Positions 1 through 9,501 of a stretch of DNA of 64,000 bases are shown piece by piece. Location of the stretch: assembly GCF_014649335.1 (NCBI RefSeq), contig NZ_BMSV01000008.1, forward strand, positions 248,001 through 312,000, given 5' to 3'. Every line of letters begins with the position of its first letter. Within the stretch, counting starts at the first letter, position 1. The position numbers and the translations under genes were made by a program. The notes under the pieces are model-generated. The model was given only the letters and a program-made list of their open reading frames with translations, did no database searches and was not told the DNA's origin. Origin of the DNA: Streptomyces roseolilacinus. Lineage in GTDB: Bacteria; Actinomycetota; Actinomycetes; Streptomycetales; Streptomycetaceae.

Positions 1-1
1 C

Positions 2-706
2 CGCCCCGACGACGGCCCGGAGGCGCTCCTCGACGCCTTCGAGACCGACCTGCTGCGCGTCTTCGACGACACGCCCCCGGGCCCCTCCCACCCGCTGCTC
101 GCCTCCCTGCGCCCCACCGTGCGCCGCCACGCGCTCGACCCCGGCCCGTTCCTCGCGCTCGTCGAGGCCAACCGCCGGGACCAGCGCGTCCGCCGCTACG
201 CCACCTACGACGACCTCGTCGGGTACTGCGCGCTGTCCGCCGACCCCGTCGGCCGGCTCGTCCTCGCGATCAGCGGCACCGCCACCCCCGAGCGGATCCG
301 CCGCTCCGACGCGGTCTGCACCGCCCTGCAGATCGTCGAGCACCTCCAGGACGTCGCCGAGGACCTCCGCCGCGACCGGATCTACCTGCCCGCCGAGGAC
401 ATGGACCGCTTCCGCGTCACCGAGGCCGACCTGGCCGGCCCCACGGCCAACGCCTCGGTGCGGGCCCTCGTCGCGTACGAGGCCGAACGCGCCCGCGCCC
501 TGCTGGACGAGGGCGCCCCGCTCGTCGGCAGCGTCCACGGCAGGCTCCGGCTCCTCCTCGCCGGTTTCGTCGCCGGGGGCCACGCCGCCCTCGACGCGAT
601 CAGGGCCGCCCGGTACGACGTGCTCCCCGGACCGCCCAGAGCCCCCAGGCACCGCCTGCTCCGCCGCGCGGGAGCGGTGTGGCGAGCAGCGCGCGGAGAG
701 GGGTGA
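2..706 (+). CDS. hpnC: Hydroxysqualene synthase HpnC (5' truncated by window edge)
   Basis: This is the C-terminal part of a squalene/phytoene-synthase-family enzyme. HpnC converts presqualene diphosphate to hydroxysqualene, the second of three steps (HpnD, HpnC, HpnE) that make squalene for hopanoids. The reading frame is open to the left edge, so the true start and the first Asp-rich motif lie upstream. The second Asp-rich motif is visible (EHLQDVAEDLRRDR) followed by IYLPAED, which is typical of the fold. The gene overlaps the next one by four bases (GTGA), the first link of a tightly packed operon. The family is certain; assignment as HpnC rather than HpnD rests on gene order. Confidence 0.92.
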   Translation, partial: RPDDGPEALLDAFETDLLRVFDDTPPGPSHPLLASLRPTVRRHALDPGPFLALVEANRRDQRVRRYATYDDLVGYCALSADPVGRLVLAISGTATPERIRRSDAVCTALQIVEHLQDVAEDLRRDRIYLPAEDMDRFRVTEADLAGPTANASVRALVAYEAERARALLDEGAPLVGSVHGRLRLLLAGFVAGGHAALDAIRAARYDVLPGPPRAPRHRLLRRAGAVWRAARGEG

Positions 707-1650
707 CCAGGACCGTGGACACGACACAGACGCCCCCGCCCGTCCAGGCCGCGTACGGGTACTGCGAGACCGTCACCGCGCGGCAGGCCCGGAACTTCGC
801 CTACGGCATCCGCCTCCTGCCGGCGGGGAAGCGGCAGGCCATGTCGGCGCTGTACGCCTTCTCGCGGCGCGTCGACGACATCGGCGACGGCTCCCTCGCC
901 CCCGACGCCAAGCGGCGCCGCCTCGAAGCCACCCGCGACGTCCTCGACCGGATCCGGCGGGGCGCCGTGGACGAGGACGACACCGACCCGGTGGCCGTCG
1001 CCCTCGCCGACGCGGCCCGCCGCTTCCCCCTCCCGCTGGAGGGCCTCGACGAGCTGATCGACGGCGTCCTGATGGACGTGCGCGGCCGGACCTACGAGAC
1101 GTGGGACGACCTGAAGGTCTACTGCCGCTGCGTCGCCGGCGCCATCGGACGCCTCTCGCTCGGCGTGTTCGGCACGGCGCCGGGCGCGCGCGACGCCGAG
1201 CGCGCCCCGGAGTACGCCGACACGCTCGGGCTGGCCCTCCAGCTCACCAACATCCTCCGGGACCTGCGCGAGGACGCGGCCAACGGCCGCAGCTACCTAC
1301 CCGCGGAGGAACTCGCCAAGTTCGGCTGCTCCGACGGCTTCCGCGGCGCGACGCCGCCCCCCGGCGCCGACTTCGCCGGCCTCGTCCACCACGAGGTGCG
1401 CCGCGCCCGCGCCCTGTTCGCGCAGGGGTACCGGCTGCTGCCCCTGCTGGACCGGCGCAGCGGCGCCTGCGTCGCCGCCATGGCCGGGATCTACCGCCGC
1501 CTGCTCGACCGCATCGAGCGCGACCCCGGGGCCGTGCTGCGCGGCCGCGTCTCGCTGCCGGGCCGGGAGAAGGCGTACGTCGCCGTGCGCGGCCTCTCGG
1601 GCCTCGACGCCCGCACGGTCGCCCGCCGCACCGAGGGGACCCGCCCGTGA
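703..1650 (+). CDS. hpnD: Presqualene diphosphate synthase HpnD
   Basis: The enzyme condenses two farnesyl diphosphates into presqualene diphosphate at the start of hopanoid synthesis. Both Asp-rich motifs are present: RRVDDIGDG near residue 58 and NILRDLREDAANGRSYLP near residue 185. Length (315 aa) is normal for the family. I chose GTG 703 because it overlaps the hpnC stop as GTGA and is preceded by GGAGAGG; GTG 715 and GTG 679 are in frame and possible. It is followed by hpnE after 55 bases. Confidence 0.93.
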   Translation: MTRTVDTTQTPPPVQAAYGYCETVTARQARNFAYGIRLLPAGKRQAMSALYAFSRRVDDIGDGSLAPDAKRRRLEATRDVLDRIRRGAVDEDDTDPVAVALADAARRFPLPLEGLDELIDGVLMDVRGRTYETWDDLKVYCRCVAGAIGRLSLGVFGTAPGARDAERAPEYADTLGLALQLTNILRDLREDAANGRSYLPAEELAKFGCSDGFRGATPPPGADFAGLVHHEVRRARALFAQGYRLLPLLDRRSGACVAAMAGIYRRLLDRIERDPGAVLRGRVSLPGREKAYVAVRGLSGLDARTVARRTEGTRP

Positions 1651-1705
1651 GCCTTCGGACCACGCACCGCGGCCGGGTGTCGCCCCGCGCGCGGGGGGCC
1701 CGCGC

Positions 1706-3079
1706 ATGAGCGGCCACCACGCCGTCGTCGTGGGGGGCGGCCTCGCCGGGGTCACCGCCGCGCTGCGCCTCGCCGACGCCGGGCTGCGGGTCACCCTGCT
1801 GGAGGGCCGGCCCCGCCTCGGCGGCCTGGCGTTCTCGTTCCGCCGCGGCGACCTCACCGTCGACAACGGCCAGCACGTGTACCTGCGCTGCTGCACCGCG
1901 TACCGCTGGTTCCTCGACCGCGTCGGCGGCACGGACCTCGCGCCCGTGCAGGACCGCCTCGACGTGCCCGTCCTGGACGCCGCCGGCCCGCGCGGCGCCC
2001 GCCTGGGCCGGCTGCGCCGCACCGCCCTGCCGGTACCCCTGCACCTGGCGGCGAGCCTCGCCACGTACCCGCACCTGTCGCCCGCCGAGCGGCTGGGCGT
2101 CGGGCGCGCGGCCCTCGCCCTGAAGGCCCTCGACCCCGCCGACCCGGCGCTCGACGCGACCGACTTCGCCGGCTGGCTCGCCCGCCACGGCCAGTCGCGC
2201 CGCGCCGTGGAGGCCCTGTGGGACCTCGTCGGCGTCGCCACCCTCAACGCCACCGCCGCCCGGTCCTCCCTCGCCCTCGCCGCGACGGTGTTCAAGACGG
2301 GCCTCCTCTCCGACCCGGGCGCCGCCGACATCGGCTGGGCCCGCGCCCCCCTCGGCCACCTCCACGACACGCTCGCCCGCCGGGCCCTCGAAGCCCGCGG
2401 CGCGCGGATCGCCGTCCGCACCAAGGTCACGGCCGTCACCCCCGCCGACGGCGGCCGCTGGGTCGTCGACGTGCCCGGCGACTCCCTGGAGGCGGACACC
2501 GTCGTCCTCGCCGTACCGCAGCGCGAGGCCCACGGACTCCTCCCGCCCGGTGCCCTCGACGCCCCCGGCGACCTCCTGAGGATCGGCACCGCGCCGATCC
2601 TCAACGTCCACGTGGTGTACGACCGCCCGGTCCTGCGCCGCCCGTTCTTCGCCGCGATCGGTTCCCCCGTCCAGTGGGTCTTCGACCGGACCGGGCCCTC
2701 CGGCCTCCGCGGCGGCGGCCAGTACCTGGCCGTCTCCCAGTCGGCCGCCGGGGACGAGATCGACGCGTCCGCGGCCGACCTGCGCGCCCGCTACCTGCCG
2801 GAGCTGGAGCGGCTGCTGCCGCCCGCCCGGCACGCCCGGGTGGAGGACTTCTTCGTGACCCGGGAGCGGACGGCGACGTTCGCCCCCGCGCCCGGTGTCG
2901 GACGGTTCCGCCCCGGCACCCGAACTCGTGTGCCCGGCCTGTATCTTGCGGGCGCGTGGACCGCCACCGGCTGGCCCGCCACCATGGAAGGAGCGGTACG
3001 CAGCGGTTTCACCGCCGCGGGCGCCGCCCTCTCGGCCCTCGGCCGCCCCCACGTACATCCGCTCGAGGAGGCGGCATGA
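1706..3079 (+). CDS. hpnE: Hydroxysqualene dehydroxylase HpnE
   Basis: This FAD-dependent enzyme of the amine-oxidase/phytoene-desaturase fold reduces hydroxysqualene to squalene. The Rossmann FAD motif VVVGGGLAGVTAALRLADAG starts at about residue 5. A C-terminal FAD-contacting segment (GLYLAGAWTATGWPATMEGA) is also present. At 457 aa it is a typical full-length HpnE. Its TGA overlaps an ATG (ATGA at 3076-3079), one of two possible starts of the polyprenyl synthase. Its place after two squalene-synthase homologues fixes the function. Confidence 0.93.
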   Translation: MSGHHAVVVGGGLAGVTAALRLADAGLRVTLLEGRPRLGGLAFSFRRGDLTVDNGQHVYLRCCTAYRWFLDRVGGTDLAPVQDRLDVPVLDAAGPRGARLGRLRRTALPVPLHLAASLATYPHLSPAERLGVGRAALALKALDPADPALDATDFAGWLARHGQSRRAVEALWDLVGVATLNATAARSSLALAATVFKTGLLSDPGAADIGWARAPLGHLHDTLARRALEARGARIAVRTKVTAVTPADGGRWVVDVPGDSLEADTVVLAVPQREAHGLLPPGALDAPGDLLRIGTAPILNVHVVYDRPVLRRPFFAAIGSPVQWVFDRTGPSGLRGGGQYLAVSQSAAGDEIDASAADLRARYLPELERLLPPARHARVEDFFVTRERTATFAPAPGVGRFRPGTRTRVPGLYLAGAWTATGWPATMEGAVRSGFTAAGAALSALGRPHVHPLEEAA

Positions 3080-3108
3080 GACCGAGTACAGGAACAAGAG
3101 GAGAGACC

Positions 3109-4176
3109 GTGCCGACAGTGCCCCCGGCGAACCCCGCCGTCGACGCAGCGGAGGTCGCCGCGCTGCTGGACCGCGGGCGGACCCTGTCCACCCCCGTGCT
3201 GCGCGCGGCCGTGGACCGGCTCGCGAAGCCCATGGACACCGTCGCCGCCTACCACTTCGGCTGGATCGACGCCCTGGGACGGCCCGCCGACGGGGACGGC
3301 GGCAAGGCCGTCCGCCCGGCCCTCGCGCTGCTGTCCGCCGAGGTGGCCGGCGCCCCGCCGGAGACCGGCGTCCCCGGTGCCGTCGCCGTGGAGCTCGTCC
3401 ACAACTTCTCGCTGCTGCACGACGACCTGATGGACGGCGACGAGCAGCGCCGCCACCGCGACACGGTGTGGAAGGTGCACGGGCCCGCCCAGGCGATCCT
3501 CGTGGGCGACGCGCTGTTCGCCCTCGCCAACGAGCTGCTGCTGGAGCTCGGCACCGTCGAGGCCGGCCGCGCCACCCGCCGGCTGACCGTCGCCACCCGC
3601 AAGCTGATCGACGGTCAGGCGCAGGACATCTCGTACGAGCACCGCGAGCGGGTCACCGTCGAGGAGTGCCTGGAGATGGAGGGCAACAAGACCGGCGCCC
3701 TGCTGGCCTGCTCCGCCTCCATCGGCGCCGTCCTCGGCGGCGCCGACGACCGCACCGCCGACGCCCTGGAGGCGTACGGGCACCACCTCGGCCTCGCCTT
3801 CCAGGCCGTCGACGACCTGCTCGGCATCTGGGGCGACCCGGAGTCGACCGGCAAGCAGACCTGGAGCGACCTGCGCCAGCGCAAGAAGTCGCTGCCCGTC
3901 GTCGCCGCGCTCGCCGCCGGCGGGCCGGCCTCCGAGCAGCTCGGCGAACTGCTCACCGCCGACGCCAAGAGCCAGGACTTCGACTCGTTCTCCGAGGAGG
4001 AGTTCGCCACCCGCGCCGCCCTCATCGAGGAGGCCGGCGGCCGCGACTGGACCGCCGAGGAGGCCCGCCGCCAGCACACCGTCGCCGTCGGTGCCCTGGA
4101 CCGCGTCGACATGCCGGCCCGGGTCCGGGACCAGCTCACCGCCCTCGCCGACTTCGTCGTCGTACGGAAGCGATGA
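3109..4176 (+). CDS. Polyprenyl (farnesyl/geranylgeranyl) diphosphate synthase
   Basis: A trans-isoprenyl diphosphate synthase that elongates allylic diphosphates with IPP, most likely to supply farnesyl diphosphate to HpnD. The first Asp-rich motif DDLMD lies near residue 105 with RRHRDTVWK nearby, and the second (DDLLGIWGD) lies near residue 235. Phe at position -5 from the first motif suggests a short-chain product, but FPP versus GGPP cannot be settled here. I chose GTG 3109 because GAGGAGA sits five to six bases upstream. ATG 3076 also has a good Shine-Dalgarno site and overlaps the hpnE stop, so 366 aa is a real alternative to 355 aa. Confidence 0.92.
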   Translation: MPTVPPANPAVDAAEVAALLDRGRTLSTPVLRAAVDRLAKPMDTVAAYHFGWIDALGRPADGDGGKAVRPALALLSAEVAGAPPETGVPGAVAVELVHNFSLLHDDLMDGDEQRRHRDTVWKVHGPAQAILVGDALFALANELLLELGTVEAGRATRRLTVATRKLIDGQAQDISYEHRERVTVEECLEMEGNKTGALLACSASIGAVLGGADDRTADALEAYGHHLGLAFQAVDDLLGIWGDPESTGKQTWSDLRQRKKSLPVVAALAAGGPASEQLGELLTADAKSQDFDSFSEEEFATRAALIEEAGGRDWTAEEARRQHTVAVGALDRVDMPARVRDQLTALADFVVVRKR

Positions 4177-4340
4177 CCGCGGCCGGGAACGCGCCCGGGG
4201 CCTTCCCCGCCCCCGGGCCGAGGAGTCCGATCCGGCACATATGACGTCGCGGTCGCCGGCCGGTGCGGTGCGCGTGGCGCACGGCACCGGCCGACGGCAG
4301 ACCCGTAGCAGCAGCACGTCCACTGCACGAAGGGGAAGCC

Positions 4341-6335
4341 ATGACAGCGACGACCGACGGAAGTGCCGGGGCCGCGGGCCCCGCGACGGCCACGACCGCC
4401 GAGCTCCACCGCACCACCACCACCGCCCCCGTCGAGACGGACCTCCGCACCGCGGCGGAGACCGCGATGCGGCGCTCCGTCGAGCACCTCCTCGGCCGGC
4501 AGGACGCCGAGGGGTGGTGGAAGGGCGACCTGGAGACCAACGTCACCATGGACGCCGAGGACCTGCTCCTGCGCCAGTTCCTCGGCATCCGCGACGACGC
4601 CACCACCGAGGCCACCGCCCTCTTCGTCCGCGGCGAGCAGCGCGACGACGGCACGTGGGCCACCTTCCACGGCGGGCCCGGCGACCTGTCGGCCACCGTC
4701 GAGGCGTACGTCGCCCTGCGCCTGGCCGGGGACGCGCCCGACGCCCCGCACATGGCCCGCGCCGCCGCCTGGGTCCGCGAGAACGGCGGCATCGCGGCGA
4801 GCCGGGTCTTCACCCGGATCTGGCTGGCCCTGTTCGGCTGGTGGAAGTGGGAGGACCTGCCCGAGCTCCCGCCCGAGATGATCTACCTGCCGTCCTGGTT
4901 CCCGCTGAACATCTACTCCTTCGGGCAGTGGGCCCGGCAGACGATCGTGCCGCTCACCATCGTCTCCGCCAAGCGGCCCGTCCGCCCCACGCCCTTCGCG
5001 CTGGACGAACTGCACACCGACCCCCGCCGCCCCCTCCCGCCCCGCGCCCTCGCCCCCGCGAACACCTGGGACGGGCTGTTCCAGCGGCTGGACCGGGCCC
5101 TCCACGGCTACCGCCGGGTCGCGCCGCGCGCCCTGCGCCGGGCCGCGATGAACGCCGCCGCCCGCTGGATCGTCGAGCGGCAGGAGAACGACGGCTGCTG
5201 GGGCGGCATCCAGCCCCCCGCCGTCTACTCGCTGATCGCCCTGCACCTCCTCGGCTACGACCTCGGGCACCCCGTGATGCGCGCCGGGCTCGACTCCCTG
5301 GACCGGTTCGCGGTCCGGCGCGAGGACGGCGCCCGCATGGTCGAGGCGTGCCAGTCGCCCGTCTGGGACACCTGCCTCGCCACCATCGCCCTCGCCGACG
5401 CCGGGCTCCCGCCCGACCACCCCGCCCTGGTCAGGGCCGCCGACTGGCTGCTGGCCGAGCAGGTCGTACGGCCCGGCGACTGGGCCGTGCGCCGGCCCGG
5501 CCTCCCGCCCGGGGGCTGGGCGTTCGAGTTCCACAACGACACGTACCCCGACATCGACGACACCGCCGAGGTCATCCTCGCCCTGCGCCGGGTGCGCCAC
5601 CCCGACCCCGCCCGGGTCGACGCGGCGATCGCGCGCGGCGCCCGCTGGACCCTCGGCATGCAGTGCCGCGACGGCGCCTGGGGCGCGTTCGACGCCGACA
5701 ACACCAGCCACCTGCCCAACCGGCTGCCGTTCTGCGACTTCGGCGAGGTGATCGACCCGCCCTCCGCCGACGTCACCGCCCACGTGGTGGAGATGCTCGC
5801 CCACGAGGGCCGCGCCCACGACCCGCGCACCCGCCGGGGCGTCGCCTGGCTGCTGGCCGAGCAGGACCCGCGCGGCTCCTGGTTCGGACGCTGGGGCGTC
5901 AACCACCTCTACGGGACCGGCTCCGTCGTGCCCGCGCTCACCGCCGCCGGGCTGCCCACCGGGCACCCGGCGATCCGGCGGGCCGTCGCCTGGCTGGAGG
6001 CCGTGCAGAACGACGACGGCGGCTGGGGCGAGGACCTGCGCTCCTACCGCGACGAGAAGTGGGTCGGCCGCGGCGCCTCCACCGCCTCCCAGACCGCCTG
6101 GGCGCTGCTGGCGCTGCTCGCGGCGGGGGAGCGGGACTCCGCCGCCGCGGCGCGCGGCGTGGCCTGGCTGGCCGGTACGCAGCGGGAGGACGGCTCCTGG
6201 GACGAGCCGTACTTCACCGGCACCGGCTTCCCCTGGGACTTCTCCATCAACTACCACCTGTACCGGCAGGTCTTCCCACTCACCGCGCTCGGCCGGTACG
6301 TCCACGGGGAACCGCCTGCGGGCAGGGGGCACTGA
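4341..6335 (+). CDS. shc: Squalene-hopene cyclase
   Basis: This membrane-associated class II triterpene cyclase folds squalene into hopene and hopanol. The catalytic DxDD acid motif appears as DIDD at residues 404-407. Several QW repeats are visible (QENDGCWGG, QCRDGAWGAFD, QNDDGGWGEDL, QREDGSWDE). At 664 aa it is of normal length. ATG 4341 has an AAGGGGAA ribosome site. The preceding 164-base gap is the largest inside the hopanoid operon and could hold an internal promoter. The stop codon is immediately followed by the hpnG start. Confidence 0.97.
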   Translation: MTATTDGSAGAAGPATATTAELHRTTTTAPVETDLRTAAETAMRRSVEHLLGRQDAEGWWKGDLETNVTMDAEDLLLRQFLGIRDDATTEATALFVRGEQRDDGTWATFHGGPGDLSATVEAYVALRLAGDAPDAPHMARAAAWVRENGGIAASRVFTRIWLALFGWWKWEDLPELPPEMIYLPSWFPLNIYSFGQWARQTIVPLTIVSAKRPVRPTPFALDELHTDPRRPLPPRALAPANTWDGLFQRLDRALHGYRRVAPRALRRAAMNAAARWIVERQENDGCWGGIQPPAVYSLIALHLLGYDLGHPVMRAGLDSLDRFAVRREDGARMVEACQSPVWDTCLATIALADAGLPPDHPALVRAADWLLAEQVVRPGDWAVRRPGLPPGGWAFEFHNDTYPDIDDTAEVILALRRVRHPDPARVDAAIARGARWTLGMQCRDGAWGAFDADNTSHLPNRLPFCDFGEVIDPPSADVTAHVVEMLAHEGRAHDPRTRRGVAWLLAEQDPRGSWFGRWGVNHLYGTGSVVPALTAAGLPTGHPAIRRAVAWLEAVQNDDGGWGEDLRSYRDEKWVGRGASTASQTAWALLALLAAGERDSAAAARGVAWLAGTQREDGSWDEPYFTGTGFPWDFSINYHLYRQVFPLTALGRYVHGEPPAGRGH

Positions 6336-7019
6336 ATGACCGCCGGGCCGGGGCCGTCCGGTCCGGCCGCCGGCCCCGCTGCGGGACCGGACGCCCCGCC
6401 GCTGCTGGTCGCCTGCGCGCTCGGCATCGAGCACCTCGCCCTGCGCAGCGGCCGGGCGGCGGGCGGCGGGGCGGACCGGGCGGTCCTGCTGCGCACCGGC
6501 ATGGGCCCCGGGCACGCCCGCCGCGCGGTGGCCGGCGCCCTGCGGGAGGGGCCGCTGCGCGGCGCCGCCGTCGTCGCCTCCGGCTTCTGCGCCGGGCTCG
6601 CCCCCGGCATGCACCCGGGCGACCTGGTCGTCGCCGACGAGACGCGCGGCCCGCACGGCGCCACCCCCTGCACGGCCCCGGAGACGCTCGTCGCGGCCCT
6701 GGCGCGGGCGCTGCCGGGGCGGGCGGTCCACACGGGACCGCTGACCGGCTCCGACCACGTCGTACGGGGCCAGGAGCGGGCGGCCCTGCGCGCCACGGGG
6801 GCGCTGGCGGTGGACATGGAGTCCGCCGCCACCCTGCACGCCGCGCTGGCGGCCGGTCCCCGGCCGGTTGCCGCCGTCCGGGTGGTCGTGGACGCCCCCG
6901 AGCACGAACTGGTACGAATCGGGACTTTTCGCGGTGGAATATCAGCCTTCCGTGTTCTTCGTGCCGTCCTTCCCGCGTTCCACGAATGGCACCGTTCCCT
7001 GCCGCTCCCCAGGAGGTGA
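6336..7019 (+). CDS. hpnG: HpnG-type nucleosidase/phosphorylase
   Basis: A nucleoside-phosphorylase-fold protein; HpnG removes adenine from adenosylhopane to give ribosylhopane. Family landmarks seen are MGPGHARRAV near residue 60, ASGFCAGLAPG near residue 85 and the purine/ribose-binding VDMESAA near residue 160. The ATG starts directly after the shc stop codon, so translation is coupled. The last codons contain AGGAGGTGAG, which serves as the ribosome site of the next gene (hpnH). Function is inferred from family plus neighbours. Confidence 0.88.
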   Translation: MTAGPGPSGPAAGPAAGPDAPPLLVACALGIEHLALRSGRAAGGGADRAVLLRTGMGPGHARRAVAGALREGPLRGAAVVASGFCAGLAPGMHPGDLVVADETRGPHGATPCTAPETLVAALARALPGRAVHTGPLTGSDHVVRGQERAALRATGALAVDMESAATLHAALAAGPRPVAAVRVVVDAPEHELVRIGTFRGGISAFRVLRAVLPAFHEWHRSLPLPRR

Positions 7020-7024
7020 GCCAG

Positions 7025-8047
7025 ATGGCCATGCCGCTCCGCCAGACCGTCCGGGTCGGAACCTATCTGCTCCGACAGAAGCTCCGCGGGCGCGAGAAGT
7101 TCCCGCTCATCGTCGAACTCGAACCGCTCTACGCCTGCAACCTGAAGTGCGAGGGCTGCGGGAAGATCCAGCACCCGGCCGGAGTCCTGAAGCAGCGCAT
7201 GCCCGTCGCCCAGGCGGTCGGGGCGGTCCTGGAGTCCGGGGCGCCCATGGTCTCCATCGCCGGCGGCGAACCGCTGATGCACCCGCAGATCGGCGAGATC
7301 GTGCGCCAGCTCGTCGCCCGCCGCGTCTACGTGTTCCTCTGCACCAACGCGCTGCTGCTCCGCAAGAAGATGGACGACTTCGCCCCCTCGCGCTACTTCG
7401 CCTTCGCCGTCCACATCGACGGGCTGCGGGAGCGCCACGACGAGTCCGTCGCCAAGGAGGGCGTGTTCGACGAGGCCGTCGCCGCCATCAGGGAGGCGAA
7501 GCGCCGCGGGTTCCGCGTCACCACCAACTCCACGTTCTTCAACACCGACACCCCGCAGACCGTCGTGGAGGTCCTCGACTTCCTCAACGACGACCTCCGC
7601 GTCGACGAGATGATGATCTCGCCCGCGTACGCCTACGAGAAGGCGCCCGACCAGGAGCACTTCCTCGGCGTCGAGCAGACCCGCGAGCTCTTCCGGAAGG
7701 CCTTCGCCGGCGGCAACCGGAGCCGCTGGCGCCTCAACCACTCGCCGCTGTTCCTCGACTTCCTGGAGGGCAGGGTCGACTTCCCCTGCACCGCCTGGGC
7801 CATCCCCAACTACTCCCTCTTCGGCTGGCAGCGCCCCTGCTACCTGATGAGCGACGGCTACGTCCCGACGTACCGCGAACTCGTCGAGGAGACCGACTGG
7901 GAGAAGTACGGCCGCGGCAGGGACCCGCGCTGCGCCAACTGCATGGCGCACTGCGGGTACGAGCCGACCGCCGTCCTCGCCACCGTGGGCTCCCTGCGCG
8001 AGTCCCTGCGGGCCGTCCGGGAGGCCGTCCCCGGCCGGCACGCCTGA
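7025..8047 (+). CDS. hpnH: Adenosylhopane synthase HpnH, radical SAM
   Basis: The enzyme adds the 5'-deoxyadenosyl radical to diploptene, forming adenosylhopane, the entry to all extended bacteriohopanes. The radical SAM [4Fe-4S] motif CNLKCEGC supplies C38, C42 and C45. A later cluster of Cys (CANCMAHCGYEP) near residue 300 resembles a SPASM-like or stabilising segment. Length (340 aa) fits the family. ATG 7025 lies eight bases after the AGGAGG that overlaps the end of hpnG. The next gene begins ten bases after the stop, so no isoprenoid-precursor gene lies between them. Confidence 0.96.
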   Translation: MAMPLRQTVRVGTYLLRQKLRGREKFPLIVELEPLYACNLKCEGCGKIQHPAGVLKQRMPVAQAVGAVLESGAPMVSIAGGEPLMHPQIGEIVRQLVARRVYVFLCTNALLLRKKMDDFAPSRYFAFAVHIDGLRERHDESVAKEGVFDEAVAAIREAKRRGFRVTTNSTFFNTDTPQTVVEVLDFLNDDLRVDEMMISPAYAYEKAPDQEHFLGVEQTRELFRKAFAGGNRSRWRLNHSPLFLDFLEGRVDFPCTAWAIPNYSLFGWQRPCYLMSDGYVPTYRELVEETDWEKYGRGRDPRCANCMAHCGYEPTAVLATVGSLRESLRAVREAVPGRHA

Positions 8048-8057
8048 GGGGCGACGC

Positions 8058-9443
8058 ATGAGCACCGACTTCGACCTCGGCGAGCTGCTCGCGGACCGCG
8101 CCTCCGAGCGGTACGAACTGCACGCGCGGCACCTCAACCACCAGCTGCCGCGCATGCTGCACACCATCGGCTTCGACAAGGTGTACGAGCGCGCCGAGGG
8201 CGCCCACTTCTGGGACGCCGAGGGCCACGACTACCTCGACATGCTGGCCGGCTTCGGCGTCATGGGCCTGGGCCGCCACCACCCCGTGGTGCGCCGCGCC
8301 CTGCACGACGTCCTCGACCTGTCCCTGCCCGACCTCACCCGGTTCGACTGCGCGCCGCTGCCCGGCCTCCTCGCCGAGCGGCTGCTCGCCCACTCGCCCC
8401 ACCTGGACCGGGTCTACTTCGGCAACAGCGGCGCGGAGGCGGTGGAGACCGCGCTGAAGTTCGCCCGCCGCGCCACCGGCCGGCCGCGCGTCCTGTACTG
8501 CGCCCACGCCTTCCACGGGCTGACCACCGGGGCGCTCTCCGTCAACGGCGAGGACTGCTTCCGCGACGGCTTCGCCCCGCTGCTCCCCGACACCGCGATC
8601 GGGCTGGGCGACCTCGACGCCCTGGACCGGGAGCTGCGGCGCGGCGACGTGGCCGCGCTGATCGTGGAGCCGATCCAGGGCAAGGGCGTCCACGAGACCC
8701 CGCCCGGCTTCCTGCGCGCCGCCCGGGAGCTGCTGCGCAAGCGGGGCGCCCTGCTCATCGCGGACGAGGTGCAGACCGGCCTCGGCCGCACCGGCGACTT
8801 CTACGCCTACCAGCACGAGGGGGGCGTCGAACCCGACCTGGTGTGCGTCGCCAAGGCCCTGTCCGGCGGGTACGTGCCGGTCAGCGCCACCCTCGGCAAG
8901 GACTGGATCTTCAAGAAGGTCTACTCCTCGATGGACCGCGTCGTCGTCCACTCGGCGAGCTTCGGCGCCAACGCCCAGGCCATGGCCGCCGGCCTGGCCG
9001 TCCTCGCCGTCCTGGACGCCGAGGACGTCGTCGGGAACGCCCGGCGCGTCGGCGCCCTGCTGAAGTCCCGGCTCACCGAGCTCGTCGACCGGTACGAGAT
9101 GCTCCACGAGGTGCGCGGGCGCGGCCTGATGATCGGCATCGAGTTCGGCCGGCCCTCGTCGCTGGCCCTGCGCGGCCGCTGGGCGATGCTCCAGACGGCC
9201 CGCAGGGGGCTCTTCGCACAGATGGTCGTCGTCCCGCTGCTCCAGCGGCACAGGATCCTCACCCAGGTCTCCGGCGACCGCCTGGAGGTCATCAAGCTGA
9301 TCCCGCCGCTGATCATCGGGGAGGACGACGTCGACCGGTTCGTCACCGCGTTCACCGCGGTGATGGACGAGGCGCACAGCGGCGGCGGACTGGTCTGGGA
9401 CTTCGGGCGCACCCTGGTGAAGCAGGCCGTCGCCAACCGGTGA
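8058..9443 (+). CDS. hpnO: Class III aminotransferase of hopanoid cluster
   Basis: A PLP-dependent class III (ornithine/acetylornithine type) aminotransferase. It most likely aminates the side-chain aldehyde derived from ribosylhopane, giving aminobacteriohopanetriol. Seen are the PLP-phosphate loop GNSGAEAVETALKFARR near residue 120, DEVQTGLGRTG near residue 235, and the Schiff-base lysine in CVAKALSGGY at residue 266. The 461-aa length is normal. It closes the hopanoid operon; the downstream bases hold two operator-like palindromes. The substrate is inferred from context, not from the sequence. Confidence 0.85.
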   Translation: MSTDFDLGELLADRASERYELHARHLNHQLPRMLHTIGFDKVYERAEGAHFWDAEGHDYLDMLAGFGVMGLGRHHPVVRRALHDVLDLSLPDLTRFDCAPLPGLLAERLLAHSPHLDRVYFGNSGAEAVETALKFARRATGRPRVLYCAHAFHGLTTGALSVNGEDCFRDGFAPLLPDTAIGLGDLDALDRELRRGDVAALIVEPIQGKGVHETPPGFLRAARELLRKRGALLIADEVQTGLGRTGDFYAYQHEGGVEPDLVCVAKALSGGYVPVSATLGKDWIFKKVYSSMDRVVVHSASFGANAQAMAAGLAVLAVLDAEDVVGNARRVGALLKSRLTELVDRYEMLHEVRGRGLMIGIEFGRPSSLALRGRWAMLQTARRGLFAQMVVVPLLQRHRILTQVSGDRLEVIKLIPPLIIGEDDVDRFVTAFTAVMDEAHSGGGLVWDFGRTLVKQAVANR

Positions 9444-9446
9444 ATT

Positions 9447-9481
9447 TTGCCCCAGGGGCAAGAAAATTGCCCCTGGGGAAA
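9447..9481. promoter_or_regulatory. Paired TTGCCCC palindromes (operator)
   Basis: Two 15-bp sites sit between the aminotransferase stop and the XRE/cupin start. TTGCCCCAGGGGCAA (9447-9461) is a perfect palindrome around one base. TTGCCCCTGGGGAAA (9467-9481) is nearly so. Their centres are 20 bases apart, about two helical turns, which suits cooperative binding by a dimeric HTH protein on one face. The location suggests autoregulation by the following regulator; the protein-site pairing is inferred. Confidence 0.7.
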
Positions 9482-9501
9482 TTTCCTGGCGCAATGGGAC
9501 C

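Noticed and set aside
3615..6905. A 1096-codon minus-strand open frame across the shc region
   Set aside because: It is antisense to the polyprenyl synthase, shc and hpnG genes. High GC removes stop codons in the opposite frame; the protein is Gly/Arg-rich without any domain.
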